Assembly: GCA_965200645.1 (NCBI GenBank)
Contig: CBDAUN010000003.1
Coordinates: 682,001 to 746,000 of the forward strand
DNA: 64,000 nt
Direction of reading: 5' to 3'
Source of the DNA: CBDAUN01 sp965200645
GTDB taxonomy: Bacteria; Pseudomonadota; Gammaproteobacteria; Arenicellales; JAJDZL01
In this document: piece after piece, positions 55,311 through 64,000 of the stretch
Layout: every line of letters starts with the position of its first letter
How positions within the stretch are numbered: the first letter of the stretch is position 1
Notes under the pieces: generated by a model
Seen by the model: the letters and a program-made list of their open reading frames with translations, nothing else
What the model was told of the DNA's origin: nothing
Database searches by the model: none
Program-made: the position numbers and the translations under genes

Positions 55311-56096
55311 TTATTTGTTTAAGTGGACGTGGATTTGCGAATTGGCGTTTACCTGAACGGCATATGCCACATTCGAATCCACTAGCTCCAATAGCGCAAG
55401 TAAAGAGACTACCATTCCCTGTTTACCCTCCTCAATATCATATAAGTCCTGAAAACGAAGATGTCCTGAAGACTTCCTCAACGCATTCAAAATTGTGTAA
55501 ACACGCTCTTTCACAGACAGGGTTTCGCGTCCTAGAATGATCGACTGTTCATTGGCGGCAAGTGCAATCACATTCTTGAATGACTGAATTAAGTCCGACA
55601 TTGATACAGTTGAACGCCTATCTTCCATTGGAATTTCGACGCCTTCGCACTCAATCAGGAACAGCTCTCTGCCCACTCTCGGCTGATCTTCCAACCACTC
55701 AGACAGTTTCTGAATTCGCTCGTACTCCAACAACCGAGCAGCTAGTTCAAAGCGTGGGTCGATGTCTTCATCATCCGCTTCCTCTTCGGGTTTAGGCAAC
55801 AACTGTCTGGACTTCATTTTTGCCAGGGTGGCAGCCATCGCCAAGTATTCACCCGCGATGTCCATTTGAATTGATTCCATCAGGTCAATAAATCGGGCAT
55901 ACTGACCTGCGATTTCGGCGACAGGTAAATCTAGAATGTCAAACTTATTTTTGCGAACGAGATAGAGCAGGACATCTAACGGCCCTTCAAACACCTGAGT
56001 CAGAACCTCCAATCCACCGGGCGGAACGTAAAGGTCTTCAGGTAAGGGAATTTCTGAAGCGACTACGACTTCCGGAGTATCCTGATCCGAATTCAT
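55311..56096 (-). CDS. scpA: segregation and condensation protein A
   Basis: About 261 residues. The kleisin N-terminal motif FEGPLDVLLYLVRKNKFDILDLPVAEI binds the SMC neck, and the C-terminal winged helix binds the SMC head. The ATG at 56096 lies 8 bp after the trpS stop; a longer frame to 56183 would overlap trpS and has no similarity. trpS-scpA-scpB-rluB is a frequent gammaproteobacterial run. Confidence 0.95.
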   Translation of the reverse strand: MNSDQDTPEVVVASEIPLPEDLYVPPGGLEVLTQVFEGPLDVLLYLVRKNKFDILDLPVAEIAGQYARFIDLMESIQMDIAGEYLAMAATLAKMKSRQLLPKPEEEADDEDIDPRFELAARLLEYERIQKLSEWLEDQPRVGRELFLIECEGVEIPMEDRRSTVSMSDLIQSFKNVIALAANEQSIILGRETLSVKERVYTILNALRKSSGHLRFQDLYDIEEGKQGMVVSLLALLELVDSNVAYAVQVNANSQIHVHLNK

Positions 56097-56104
56097 CACT
56101 GTGT

Positions 56105-57328
56105 TTAGCGGTATCCACCGGTTCCAACAAAATTGCGAACGGTATTCATGGTATCGCTGGCTACATCTTTGGCCCTTTCGCAACCGTCTGCGACGACCTT
56201 GTGTAAAAAAGATGGGTCATCAACGTAAGGTTGTGCCTTCGCTGCATGCGCATCCTGTTCGTTCAGAATCTCATCGATTAGTGGCGCTTTGCAGTCCAAA
56301 CAGCCAATCGATGCAGAAACACATCCTTGCTTTACCCAGTCGCGCGTGTCCACAGAGGAATACACTTTATGCAAGTCCCATACAGGACATACTTCGGGAT
56401 TGCCTGGATCATTTCTTCTGACGCGTGCAGGATCCGTCGGCATGGATCGAACCTTGTTAACCACCCGGTCTTTGTTATCTCGAAGAAAGATCGCATTGTT
56501 ATATGATTTAGACATCTTCTGCCCATCAAGCCCCGGTACTTTCGAAGCTTCGGTTAGATGGGCTGATGGTTCGGGGAGAATCTTTACACCACCCCCTTCA
56601 AAGTATCCGGCTAATCGATCCCGCTCCTCGGCTGAAATATTCTGACTGTTATTAAGTAGTTGAAGTACCGATTCAAGTGCAGTCTCGTCACCCTGCTCAG
56701 TGCGTGCCTTTCTCAGGGCGTTGAAACGTCGCGCGCTGTTTTTACCCAGTTTCTTGATTGATGCCTGGGCCAGTTCCTCGTAGTTTTCGCCTCTGCCAAA
56801 CATGTGGTTGAAGCGTCTTGCAATTTCGCGAGTCAGTTCGATATGCGGCACCTGATCCTCACCGACGGGTACCACAGTTGCTCGATAAATCAGAATGTCC
56901 GCACTTTGAAGAACCGGATAACCAAGAAATCCGTGGGTGGACAAATCCCTGTCCTTTAGTTTGTCTTGCTGGTCCTTGAAGCTCGGCACACGCTCAAGCC
57001 AACCCAGTGGCGAAACCATCGATAGTAGCAAATAAAGCTCAGCATGCTCAGGCACACGCGACTGAATGAATATTGTTGCTAAATTAGGATCAACGCCGGA
57101 TGCCAGCCAGTCGATAATCATATTCCATACATTTTCGCTCATCGAATTCACAGAAGCAGAGTCGTATTCCGTAGTAAGCGCATGCCAGTCAGCAACCATA
57201 TAAAAACATTCATGATCATGCTGTAACTGCACCCAAGGCTTGATAACACCATGGTAGTGCCCAAGATGTAACTGCCCCGTTGGGCGCATTCCGGACAACA
57301 CCCGTGGTCGTGGTTTTGCTGCATTCAT
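56105..57328 (-). CDS. trpS: tryptophanyl-tRNA synthetase
   Basis: 407 residues of the class I synthetases: the HIGH-type motif reads GHYHG in SGMRPTGQLHLGHYHGV and the KMSKS motif lies in GQKMSKSYNN. At 407 residues it is longer than the 334 of E. coli; the insertion before KMSKS and the tail are as in Pseudomonas-type TrpS. The order with scpA is conserved. Confidence 0.96.
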   Translation of the reverse strand: MNAAKPRPRVLSGMRPTGQLHLGHYHGVIKPWVQLQHDHECFYMVADWHALTTEYDSASVNSMSENVWNMIIDWLASGVDPNLATIFIQSRVPEHAELYLLLSMVSPLGWLERVPSFKDQQDKLKDRDLSTHGFLGYPVLQSADILIYRATVVPVGEDQVPHIELTREIARRFNHMFGRGENYEELAQASIKKLGKNSARRFNALRKARTEQGDETALESVLQLLNNSQNISAEERDRLAGYFEGGGVKILPEPSAHLTEASKVPGLDGQKMSKSYNNAIFLRDNKDRVVNKVRSMPTDPARVRRNDPGNPEVCPVWDLHKVYSSVDTRDWVKQGCVSASIGCLDCKAPLIDEILNEQDAHAAKAQPYVDDPSFLHKVVADGCERAKDVASDTMNTVRNFVGTGGYR

Positions 57329-57375
57329 ACTGATTTATCGAAAGTCGTGTGTAAAAAGTCTACATTTTATTCGTT

Positions 57376-57882
57376 CTACCGATGACCTATTCCCTCCACT
57401 TTTTCAACCTTCTGATTTTGTAGATTTAAAAGTAGATTAAGAACGTTTCCGTATCCAGGTATCTTCACACTAGGGTCAATTTCGGCAATTGGCTCAAGCA
57501 CGAACCTTCGTTCATGCATTCGAGGATGAGGTAGAGTCAAGTTTTCATCGGACATTACTATCGTTTCATACAACAATAGGTCCAAATCAATTATTCGTGG
57601 CCGATTTCTTAAAGCATCCTTGACTCTTCCTTGTTCTCTTTCAATTTGCTGCAGTTCGCTAAAGAGTTCCATTGGTTGAAGTTTGGTCGCAACTATACAG
57701 ACTGCATTGATAAAGTCAGCTTGATCTGTAAATCCTACGGGAGAAGTGACGTATACGGATGATTTTGAAATAATCGTACTATCAGTGATGGCATCAATTC
57801 GGTCAAACGCACGTTCAACTTGAGTTAAGGGGTCGCTAAGGTTACTTCCTATCCCAATGTAGGCTTTATTTGTTCTGTTCAT
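57376..57882 (-). CDS. folK: 2-amino-4-hydroxy-6-hydroxymethyldihydropteridine pyrophosphokinase
   Basis: 168 residues. IGIGSNLSDPLTQVERAF, PRIIDLDLLLY and LPHPRMHERRFVLEPIAEI are the HPPK signatures. It pyrophosphorylates the pterin in folate synthesis. It overlaps pcnB by 4 bp; pcnB-folK is the usual gammaproteobacterial order. Confidence 0.97.
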   Translation of the reverse strand: MNRTNKAYIGIGSNLSDPLTQVERAFDRIDAITDSTIISKSSVYVTSPVGFTDQADFINAVCIVATKLQPMELFSELQQIEREQGRVKDALRNRPRIIDLDLLLYETIVMSDENLTLPHPRMHERRFVLEPIAEIDPSVKIPGYGNVLNLLLNLQNQKVEKVEGIGHR

Positions 57883-59156
57883 GCATGTTTACGCATTTCA
57901 CTGCGACCAGACCGACGCAATCGCTTCTTCTTTGGAGACGTAGCAAAGTCTCTCAACTTAGTCCAATTTTCCACCACCTGTGGTTCTACCTCACCAAACT
58001 TGGCTCTAAGTTCCAGCAGTCGTAATGCTGGTCGAAAACTTCTTTCCGACAGAACAGATTTACCGGCTTCCTTCTCGAGTCTCGACTGAAGCCACCAAAT
58101 GTTCTTAATTTGCTGCCGTTGCGTAAGTGAAATAAATGAACGCTCGCTTTGCTTATCCAATATTCGGTCTGCAATTGATTTATTAGACTTTCTCTTCTTT
58201 TTGTTTTTTTCATTGGCGGCAGTTGCTTCCCAATTACTTTGAGTTTTGAATGGCAGCCACAACAATGCCGCTAGCGTATAGCTGCTACTCACATAAACTT
58301 GCTCGTTGACACGGCGGTCAGTGTCTCCGAACAGGAGATTCATGTATGCAGTGATTTGCTCCAGTTTGTCAGGACGCATCAATGATGAATAGGAAGGCAA
58401 CAAGCAAGGCAACAACTTGAACTCCCTCATCAAGTTGAATGCTTGAACCGCATTGCCGCAAAAGAATAACTTTGTCAGTTCATCCGCAAGCCTGGAATGT
58501 GGTGTAGCCGTAAGTAAGTGTGATTGTGACTTGATCGCCGCTATAGCTAGATCTTCAATCTGATAGTTTAACGATGCACCAAAACGAACCGTTCGAAGCA
58601 TTCTCACCGGATCTTCCTTAAATCGCCTCTGTGGGTTACCTATTACTCGTATATGGCTGTTTTTAAGGTCGCTATAGCCGTTTACATAGTCCAAAATACT
58701 TAGATCCGGTAAATTCATATACAATGCGTTTATAGACAAATCACGCCGAAATACATCCTGTTCAATATCTCCATAAACGTTGTCGCGCAGGATTCGACCT
58801 TGTGAAGTGAAGTGCGCCTTTTCACCCCATGAACTTCGCTGATTGGGTTTGCTTCGATAGGTTGACACTTCAATGACTTCACGACCTATCCTGACATGCG
58901 CGAGTTTAAATCGTCTACCAATGATCCGACAACGTTGAAATAAGTGGCGCACCTGCTCCGGTCTTGCATTTGTCACTACATCAAAATCATATGGCTTCAG
59001 CCCGAGTAGCAAATCTCGTACGCAACCGCCCACCAATTTTCCGGAATACCCGGCATTTTGAAGTGTTTCAACAACAGTCCTGGCACTGGAGCTAATTTTT
59101 GCATGGTTGATACCATGCTCTGCTTGCGAAATAATTTTGGGTTGTTCTATGTTCAT
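57879..59156 (-). CDS. pcnB: poly(A) polymerase I
   Basis: About 425 residues. The nucleotidyltransferase signature LVGGCVRDLLLGLKPYDFDVVT supplies the catalytic Asp pair. The stretch GRRFKLAHVRIGREVIEVSTYR distinguishes bacterial poly(A) polymerase from CCA-adding enzymes, and RRDLSINALYMN follows. The C-terminus is very basic (KKKRLRRSGRSEMRK), as expected for RNA binding. I choose the ATG at 59156 over a TTG one codon earlier. Confidence 0.95.
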   Translation of the reverse strand: MNIEQPKIISQAEHGINHAKISSSARTVVETLQNAGYSGKLVGGCVRDLLLGLKPYDFDVVTNARPEQVRHLFQRCRIIGRRFKLAHVRIGREVIEVSTYRSKPNQRSSWGEKAHFTSQGRILRDNVYGDIEQDVFRRDLSINALYMNLPDLSILDYVNGYSDLKNSHIRVIGNPQRRFKEDPVRMLRTVRFGASLNYQIEDLAIAAIKSQSHLLTATPHSRLADELTKLFFCGNAVQAFNLMREFKLLPCLLPSYSSLMRPDKLEQITAYMNLLFGDTDRRVNEQVYVSSSYTLAALLWLPFKTQSNWEATAANEKNKKKRKSNKSIADRILDKQSERSFISLTQRQQIKNIWWLQSRLEKEAGKSVLSERSFRPALRLLELRAKFGEVEPQVVENWTKLRDFATSPKKKRLRRSGRSEMRKHA

Positions 59157-59210
59157 CAATCGCTCTTACATACACCCTACTGGGAAGCAGTTGTCATTCA
59201 ATCAGTCGTC

Positions 59211-59216
59211 TATAAT
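59211..59216 (+). promoter_or_regulatory. -10 element of the tRNA-Glu gene
   Basis: A perfect TATAAT lies 24 bp before the mature tRNA. A TTGTCA at 59191-59196 resembles a -35 box, but the spacer would be only 14 bp, so the -35 assignment is doubtful. Confidence 0.5.
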
Positions 59217-59240
59217 GTAAAAAGGTAACTTCTTCCCTTG

Positions 59241-59315
59241 GCTCCCTTCGTCTAGCGGTTAGGACACTGGCCTCTCAAGCCGGCAACAGGGGTTCGATCC
59301 CCCTAGGGAGCGCCA
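59241..59315 (+). tRNA. tRNA-Glu(CTC)
   Basis: 75 nt folding as a cloverleaf. The acceptor stem GCTCCCT pairs with AGGGAGC, followed by G73 and an encoded CCA. The anticodon loop CTCTCAA gives anticodon CTC, reading GAG. The T arm contains GGTTCGATCC. Many gammaproteobacteria rely on tRNA-Glu(TTC) alone, so this isoacceptor is an extra. No integrase or island is attached to its 3' end. Confidence 0.95.
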
Positions 59316-59350
59316 AACTGGAAGGTATAAAAATTGAAAAAGAAATAAAT

Positions 59351-60223
59351 ATGCAATCATTGGAATTAAATCTGGAAGAAAACACGCCTCAAGTTTTTGA
59401 TGTTACTATCGAAGACTTTCCGGAATTAGTCTTACAGCAATCCCAATCAACCTTAGTACTCATCGACTTTTGGGCACCATGGTGTGGCCCTTGTAAAACT
59501 TTAACACCCATATTGGAAGGACTGGTCAAACAATACGATGGTGCTGTGGTACTGGCTAAAATCAATATCGATGAAGAACAACATATCGCGGCACAATTTC
59601 AAGTCCGTAGTGTCCCTACGGTTTTTGTCATGAAGGACGGAAACGTGGTCGATGGGTTCATGGGTGTTCAACCCGAAAATGCAATAAAAACAATGCTCTC
59701 CAAACATGTTGAGCTTCCGGGAGAAGATCAACTAGATGCCATTGATACCCTAATCGCCCAAAACAGAATTGACGATGCAGTTGCAGCATTAAAGCAGGAA
59801 GACTCTGATGAAGGACGAATCCGTCTAGCAAAATTGTACCTGAACTTGGGTTCTTACGAAGATGCAAAGGAATTACTCGGAGCGGTCGGTAAATCTGAAC
59901 ATGGGTCACCTGAGTACAAATCGGCTATAGCAACACTACATTTTCAGGAAATTGCCCAAAACAGCCCTTCGCAACGAGATCTGCTTGAGGCCATCGAAAA
60001 CAATCCCAAGGATTGGAACTCCCGTTATCAACTTGCAGCATTTTTACTCATAAATGGAATGTTGGAGCAAGCACTGGCACATCTTATGCAAATCGTTAAA
60101 TCCGACAGAAGTTTCAACGACGATGCTGGTCGCAAGGGATTAATCATGGCATTCGATGTAATTGGGTCAGAAAATGAGCTCGTCGGAAAATATCGGCGCC
60201 TACTTGCAATCACCTTGAATTAA
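59351..60223 (+). CDS. cnoX: thioredoxin-domain co-chaperone with TPR tail (CnoX/YbbN)
   Basis: 290 residues. The thioredoxin domain (about 15-115) contains the redox motif WCGPC in DFWAPWCGPCKTLTP and is followed by TPR-like helices to the end. This is the CnoX (YbbN) architecture, a chaperone-redox protein that holds substrates for GroEL and DnaK. Unlike E. coli CnoX, whose motif lacks one Cys, both Cys residues are present, so oxidoreductase activity is likely. The stop overlaps the convergent xerD by 4 bp. Confidence 0.92.
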   Translation: MQSLELNLEENTPQVFDVTIEDFPELVLQQSQSTLVLIDFWAPWCGPCKTLTPILEGLVKQYDGAVVLAKINIDEEQHIAAQFQVRSVPTVFVMKDGNVVDGFMGVQPENAIKTMLSKHVELPGEDQLDAIDTLIAQNRIDDAVAALKQEDSDEGRIRLAKLYLNLGSYEDAKELLGAVGKSEHGSPEYKSAIATLHFQEIAQNSPSQRDLLEAIENNPKDWNSRYQLAAFLLINGMLEQALAHLMQIVKSDRSFNDDAGRKGLIMAFDVIGSENELVGKYRRLLAITLN

Positions 60224-61134
60224 CCTCTAGGGTGGTGTTCACTGAGTAAATCAGATAGTCGCTGCCGCGACACGTGCGTGTAAATTTGTGTTGTCGACAG
60301 GTCGCGATGACCCAGCAACTGTTGAATCGTACGCAAATCAGTTCCATGATTGAGCAAGTGTGTTGCAAACGAGTGTCGCAGGGAATGAGGAGAAATCTTC
60401 GCTTCGATACCAACAGCACTCGCATACTTTTGAATATTTAGCCAAAATGCCTGTCTCGTCATTCGTTTGCCGCGCGCGGTTACAAATAAGTCGCTACAGA
60501 TACGACCCTTGAGCAGCTGAGGCCTCGCTAAGTCGAAGTAACTTTCTATCCTCTCCAGTGCATATTCGCCTAGTGGAACCAGTCGTTCAGAAGAATTCTT
60601 CCCAATTAAACGCACCCATCCGTCCTGCAAGTTGACAGAATTCACTTGTAGTTCTACCAGTTCCGATACTCGCAGACCCGCTCCATACATAGTCTCAAGC
60701 ATTGCACGGTCACGCACGCCTAAGGGTGAGTTTATTTTTGGGGCATCCAGTAAAGCCTGTACCTGAACTTCCGAAATCGCATTTGGAAGAGCACGTCCAA
60801 TATGGGGAGAGGCAACTTCATCCGTGGGCATAGCGGTAATCAAGGACTCTCTAGCGCAAAATCTGAAAAACTGCCTAAATGCACTCATCTGTCTTGCTGT
60901 TGAACGAGCGCTGTAATGGATGCGGTTCGCCAAATAATTGAGCAAGTTGGCTCTTTGTGTTTTCAATAGAGTTGAACCGTTTTCATTTTGCCAGGTTGCA
61001 AGTGCAACTAAATCAGACCGATATGCGGATAAAGTTTTTTCGGACAGACCAGACTCAGCCCAAATTGTGTCAAGAAAATTGTCAATCAACAACAATTCAG
61101 CCTGGTCGACATTTAAATCAGGTTGTTGCTTCAT
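60220..61134 (-). CDS. xerD: site-specific tyrosine recombinase
   Basis: 304 residues with an N-terminal SAM-like DNA-binding domain. The catalytic core has Arg in GAGLRVSELVEL, His-x-x-Arg in SPHSLRHSFATHLL, His in LLGHRDLS and the nucleophile Tyr in TTQIYTHV. Length and the short tail fit a housekeeping XerD that resolves chromosome dimers at dif with XerC rather than a phage integrase. XerC cannot be excluded from sequence alone. Confidence 0.9.
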   Translation of the reverse strand: MKQQPDLNVDQAELLLIDNFLDTIWAESGLSEKTLSAYRSDLVALATWQNENGSTLLKTQRANLLNYLANRIHYSARSTARQMSAFRQFFRFCARESLITAMPTDEVASPHIGRALPNAISEVQVQALLDAPKINSPLGVRDRAMLETMYGAGLRVSELVELQVNSVNLQDGWVRLIGKNSSERLVPLGEYALERIESYFDLARPQLLKGRICSDLFVTARGKRMTRQAFWLNIQKYASAVGIEAKISPHSLRHSFATHLLNHGTDLRTIQQLLGHRDLSTTQIYTHVSRQRLSDLLSEHHPRG

Positions 61135-61143
61135 TGTCTTTTT

Positions 61144-63108
61144 CTATTGACTACCCGCTTCACGTTCGGTAAGTTCCTCCAACCGTTCGTCGATCACCGC
61201 TCGCAATCTTGGATCAAAAGTTAGTTCTTTCAAAGAGTTAAATATTCTTCTTGAATCTAAGAATAAACCCGCTTCCATCAACTCCATGGCGCTTCTGTAA
61301 CTTACGGATCTACCCCAATCATCGTTCCAGTCCTCGGCCATTGTCGCAGAACGCAAAAACAGATCTGCAGACTTTTGGTGTAGTTTTTGGTTTGAATAGG
61401 ACTCTGCCAACCAATGCAGCAATTCTCTTTTTTGCTGCCTATCAACAGACTTTTCGAACAAATTATTCAGTATGCCAATCGCTACCAAATCCTGGTCTCT
61501 GTTTTGTAAATCGAAAATAACCTGCACAATGCGATCAACCAAGTTACTATCCATTGGAACTGATAGACTATTCACTAAGTCCATTAATAGTCCTGAAGCA
61601 GTCTGAAAATCATCGGCATAAATCGAAACGCGAGAACGATTCAGCAACCACTGTTCTCGCTGTGTATCCTCTGGTGGACCCGTCATGCTGGCAAAAATCA
61701 TTGCGGCGGATGCATAGTCGCGCTGGCTAATTTCCCATTGGGCTGAGCGATTGAGGTCAGCTAGGGAGACTTTATCCAAGGGAAAACTTTGGTCTGCCAC
61801 AAATAACAAATGAAAAATTCGATTATGTTGTGCTCTGACAAGTTCGGCAGCAAGCGATCTTACTGCGAGTTCCCGGGTTTCAGGTTTTGAGGCATTAAAT
61901 GACAAGAATGAATAGATTGCACGAGCGGTAACAGGTGCGAGAATTTCAAATTCCTGCGCCTGCATTAGCCAACTTTCATCATCACCAACAATCAATCCGT
62001 AACTGTTGCCAATGTCAATAGCATGATTTTCGTATGCATTTATGAGGTCTATCGTGCTCCTTGGTGGCACAACCGATGCAATCCGTGCCACACTCTTGGG
62101 CTCATAAGCAATTGATAGATTATTCTCAACCGCCACCACTTGAGTCTCCGTATGGTGGTCTGCTCTCGCCAACAGTTCAACAATCGCCCAAAGTTCAGCT
62201 GTTAAGGCCGAATTGTGCTCCAAGTCAGGCAGTAGCTTGATATAGTCATCAATAATTTCTGCCGGGAATTTGGTCTTTGACAAATACTCGGCATACAGTC
62301 CTAGTAAGCGACCTTCGGCCGTCTGCAATCCTTCAATTCGAGCGACTGCCGCTTCACGTTGACCAGTGAGGAGCAAAATTCGTGCATAGCGATGCTCCCA
62401 AGTCGGAGAATCTGGACGATAATCCCGGTTGAACTCTGCCAATGCAATTTGAGCGTCCTCGTATAGTTGATCGGCTAGATATGAATCAATAATAAGTTCC
62501 CGCCACTTCAGGACATATTCCGAATCGTACGGGATGTTCCATATCAGCCTGCGTGCTCGTTTCCTCGCATCGCTGCCTCTTTTAAGTTCAATTTCCGAGC
62601 GAATGGCTAAGGTTTGGGCGAATTTGTACAGGTCAAGCGGGAGGTCATTACCTGTATCATCAATCCTGTCAATTATCGACTCCCAGTTTTCTGTGAGCTC
62701 GGCAACTTCGTAGTATTTCTTTTCCCAAGTTTCCAAAACATCTTCCTCATTCGTTGAATGAGTGTAGGTCTTAAGGACACTATGAGCCAGTTGGTGAGCA
62801 CCTAATTCCAAATATTCGTCAATCAGTTCCAAGGTAACTGCCTGGGTTGACAACTTATCGGGTCGGGTTTCTATGTACAGTGGAGCACTTTCGATTTCAT
62901 CAGCCGCTTGTACTTCCGAATTCGAATCGACAGTCTGGTCAGTTTCAGTAGACTGGGAGTTGACTATGCCAGACCATGATAAAAAAACGATAGCCAGGCC
63001 AATAAGGCAAGCTCGGTTTAGTCCAGAATATTTGGACCAAAACCTCCTTGCAAAAAAAGAATTCAACTGACTGCCAAACAAAAAAAGGCGTATTGAGAAC
63101 TTGTGCAA
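61144..63108 (-). CDS. TPR-rich protein with N-terminal membrane anchor, function unknown
   Basis: Up to 654 residues. A basic N-terminus and one hydrophobic segment (CLIGLAIVFLSWSGIVNSQS, about 34-53) indicate a signal peptide or anchor. The rest is helical with TPR-like pairs such as QLYEDAQIALAEFNRDYRPDSP and ESYSNQKLHQKSADLFLRSATMA. I do not recognise the family. It is probably periplasmic. The first in-frame start is a TTG at 63108 with a poor ribosome site, so the true start may lie closer to the hydrophobic segment. It follows rplS on the same strand after about 130 bp, and xerD follows it by 9 bp. Confidence 0.75.
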   Translation of the reverse strand: MHKFSIRLFLFGSQLNSFFARRFWSKYSGLNRACLIGLAIVFLSWSGIVNSQSTETDQTVDSNSEVQAADEIESAPLYIETRPDKLSTQAVTLELIDEYLELGAHQLAHSVLKTYTHSTNEEDVLETWEKKYYEVAELTENWESIIDRIDDTGNDLPLDLYKFAQTLAIRSEIELKRGSDARKRARRLIWNIPYDSEYVLKWRELIIDSYLADQLYEDAQIALAEFNRDYRPDSPTWEHRYARILLLTGQREAAVARIEGLQTAEGRLLGLYAEYLSKTKFPAEIIDDYIKLLPDLEHNSALTAELWAIVELLARADHHTETQVVAVENNLSIAYEPKSVARIASVVPPRSTIDLINAYENHAIDIGNSYGLIVGDDESWLMQAQEFEILAPVTARAIYSFLSFNASKPETRELAVRSLAAELVRAQHNRIFHLLFVADQSFPLDKVSLADLNRSAQWEISQRDYASAAMIFASMTGPPEDTQREQWLLNRSRVSIYADDFQTASGLLMDLVNSLSVPMDSNLVDRIVQVIFDLQNRDQDLVAIGILNNLFEKSVDRQQKRELLHWLAESYSNQKLHQKSADLFLRSATMAEDWNDDWGRSVSYRSAMELMEAGLFLDSRRIFNSLKELTFDPRLRAVIDERLEELTEREAGSQ

Positions 63109-63180
63109 TACAACTGTACGCGGAATTTGTTGGTGTTCTAGATAACCAATCCAGTCACACGAAGATCGTATTCTTAAATT

Positions 63181-63216
63181 AGCGAAAGCTTTGCCTTTAT
63201 GTAAAACGCCTTCGCT
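63181..63216 (-). terminator. possible terminator after rplS
   Basis: On the minus strand AGCGAAGGC pairs with GCTTTCGCT (9 bp, one G-U), with an 18-nt loop, 18 bp after the rplS stop. The following sequence AATTTAAG is only weakly U-rich. It could mark the end of the trmD-rplS operon. Confidence 0.35.
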
Positions 63217-63234
63217 TTAGGTCGACCGTAAAAG

Positions 63235-63582
63235 CTAGCGAATCTTCTCCTTGATTCTTGCTGCTTTACCGGTGCGCTGACGCAAATAATATAGTTTGGC
63301 TCGTCGAACATCACCACGACGTTTTACTTCGACACTGGTGATTAAAGGACTGTGCTTTTGAAATACTCGTTCGACTCCTTCACCATATGAAATTTTTCGT
63401 ACTGTGAACGAGGAATTCAAGCCGCGGTTTCGCATTCCAATTACTACCCCTTCAAATGCCTGTAGTCTTTCTCGTTCGCCTTCTTTGACCCGAATTGTCA
63501 CGCGAATCGTATCACCGGGTGAGAATGACGGAATGTCATCTCGCATTTGTTCGGCTTCTATTTCAGTAATTACGTTAGTCAT
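63235..63582 (-). CDS. rplS: 50S ribosomal protein L19
   Basis: 115 residues: FSPGDTIRVTIRVKEGERERLQAFEGVVI, SSFTVRKISYGEGVERVF and VKRRGDVRRAKLYYLR are the L19 signatures. It sits at the 30S-50S interface. The ATG at 63582 overlaps the end of trmD by 8 bp, the usual coupling in the rpsP-rimM-trmD-rplS operon; a TTG two codons earlier is less likely. Confidence 0.97.
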   Translation of the reverse strand: MTNVITEIEAEQMRDDIPSFSPGDTIRVTIRVKEGERERLQAFEGVVIGMRNRGLNSSFTVRKISYGEGVERVFQKHSPLITSVEVKRRGDVRRAKLYYLRQRTGKAARIKEKIR

Positions 63583-64000
63583 GTTCAATTCCTCGCTTTG
63601 CGTAGTATTCCTTTTGAAACTCCACTAAAGCTTGTTGTTGTTCCTCATTCAATTGAATCTTGTCAAGTAAGTCAGGTCGACGTAACCAAGTTCGTCCTAC
63701 CGATTGTCTTAATCGCCACAACCTAATTTCTTCATGGTTACCGGAAGTTAGAACTTCCGGAATCGGCAAACCTGACACAGTTTGTGGGCGCGTATAGTGT
63801 ATACAATCCAGCAGTCCATTTGTGAAAGAATCTTCCTCTGTAGACAGTTCGTTTCCGAGCACACTCGGAATCTGGCGAATGACTGCATCGACCAATACCA
63901 TCGCAGCCAATTCCCCACCTGACAGGACGTAGTCACCAATCGACCACTCTTGCGCTCCAATTATATCCAAGGCTCGCTGATCAATGCCTTCATAGCGTCC
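63575..64000 (-). CDS. trmD: tRNA (guanine-N1)-methyltransferase, C-terminal part
   Basis: Only the last 141 residues are in the window; the frame runs open through the right edge. GRYEGIDQRA at the edge and EWSIGDYVLSGGELAAMVLVDAVIRQIPSVLG are the trefoil-knot SAM-binding region of TrmD, and the C-terminal domain follows. It methylates G37 of tRNAs next to the anticodon. The truncation is due to the window border, not to a mutation. Confidence 0.96.
   Translation of the reverse strand, partial: GRYEGIDQRALDIIGAQEWSIGDYVLSGGELAAMVLVDAVIRQIPSVLGNELSTEEDSFTNGLLDCIHYTRPQTVSGLPIPEVLTSGNHEEIRLWRLRQSVGRTWLRRPDLLDKIQLNEEQQQALVEFQKEYYAKRGIEHD

Noticed and set aside
59241..59315. tRNA-Glu as an attachment site of a mobile island, with the nearby tyrosine recombinase as its integrase
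   Set aside because: The recombinase has the length and motifs of housekeeping XerD, is separated from the tRNA by cnoX, and both sides are conserved core genes. No direct repeat of the tRNA end was noticed.
1..64000. CRISPR arrays
   Set aside because: I found no regularly spaced direct repeats; the only short tandem repeat noticed is the CATCATCG stretch near 23508-23530.

Overview
The window looks like a chromosomal segment of a gammaproteobacterium of moderate GC content. I infer this from gene order as well as gene content. mfd-csiV-methylthioinosine phosphorylase, lapAB-ihfB-rpsA-cmk-aroA-tyrA-hisC-pheA-gyrA, and MTA deaminase-ubiG-HAD phosphatase all follow the arrangement I know from Pseudomonas and relatives. 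The species cannot be named from the sequence. A choline-sulfatase/GMC oxidoreductase pair fits a marine or osmolyte-using lifestyle, but that is only suggestive.

Layout. (1) 1-910: left flank with no gene I can support. (2) 911-5388 (+): a single-chain Type ISP-like restriction-modification enzyme (nuclease, DEAH translocase, N6-adenine methylase, recognition domain). It is broken at a G9 tract and carries a C9 tract 185 bp further on; both look like phase-variation switches. (3) 20744-5397 (-): a tightly packed run of 17 genes encoding a bacterial microcompartment (BMC). It holds one pentamer, one hexamer and one tandem-domain shell protein, and an acylating aldehyde dehydrogenase. It also holds a malate/lactate-dehydrogenase-like enzyme with an N-terminal extension, an opine-dehydrogenase-like enzyme, a RidA homologue and a glutamine-synthetase-like ligase. 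The rest is a complete Liv-type ABC importer, a GntR/FCD regulator and a three-gene split glutamate synthase (glxBCD/mgsABC type). A divergent pair at 20871-23426 (+) encodes a monomeric-sarcosine-oxidase-like flavoprotein and a TTC38-like TPR protein. A perfect 16-bp palindrome lies between the two arms.

(4) 23868-33319: trxB, an Smr protein, ispD-ispF, a choline-sulfatase/GMC oxidoreductase pair, and the circularly permuted ATP-grasp / alpha-E / transglutaminase trio. (5) 33377-64000: core housekeeping genes. These include mfd, def, csiV, MTI phosphorylase, lapAB, ihfB, rpsA, the aromatic amino-acid cluster, gyrA, MTA deaminase, ubiG, a HAD phosphatase, rluB, scpAB, trpS, folK, pcnB, tRNA-Glu(CTC), cnoX, xerD, a TPR protein, rplS and the 3' part of trmD.

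Working hypothesis for the BMC (inference). An imported amine is ligated to glutamate by the glutamine-synthetase-like enzyme. The split glutamate synthase then converts it to an N-substituted glutamate, by analogy with the N-methylglutamate pathway. The flavin oxidase and/or the opine-dehydrogenase-like enzyme releases glutamate and an aldehyde, which the encapsulated acylating dehydrogenase turns into an acyl-CoA. The malate/lactate-dehydrogenase-like enzyme would recycle NADH. No phosphotransacylase or alcohol dehydrogenase of the usual metabolosome core is present in the window. I do not recognise this gene combination as a characterised BMC type, and it is the strongest candidate here for an undescribed system.
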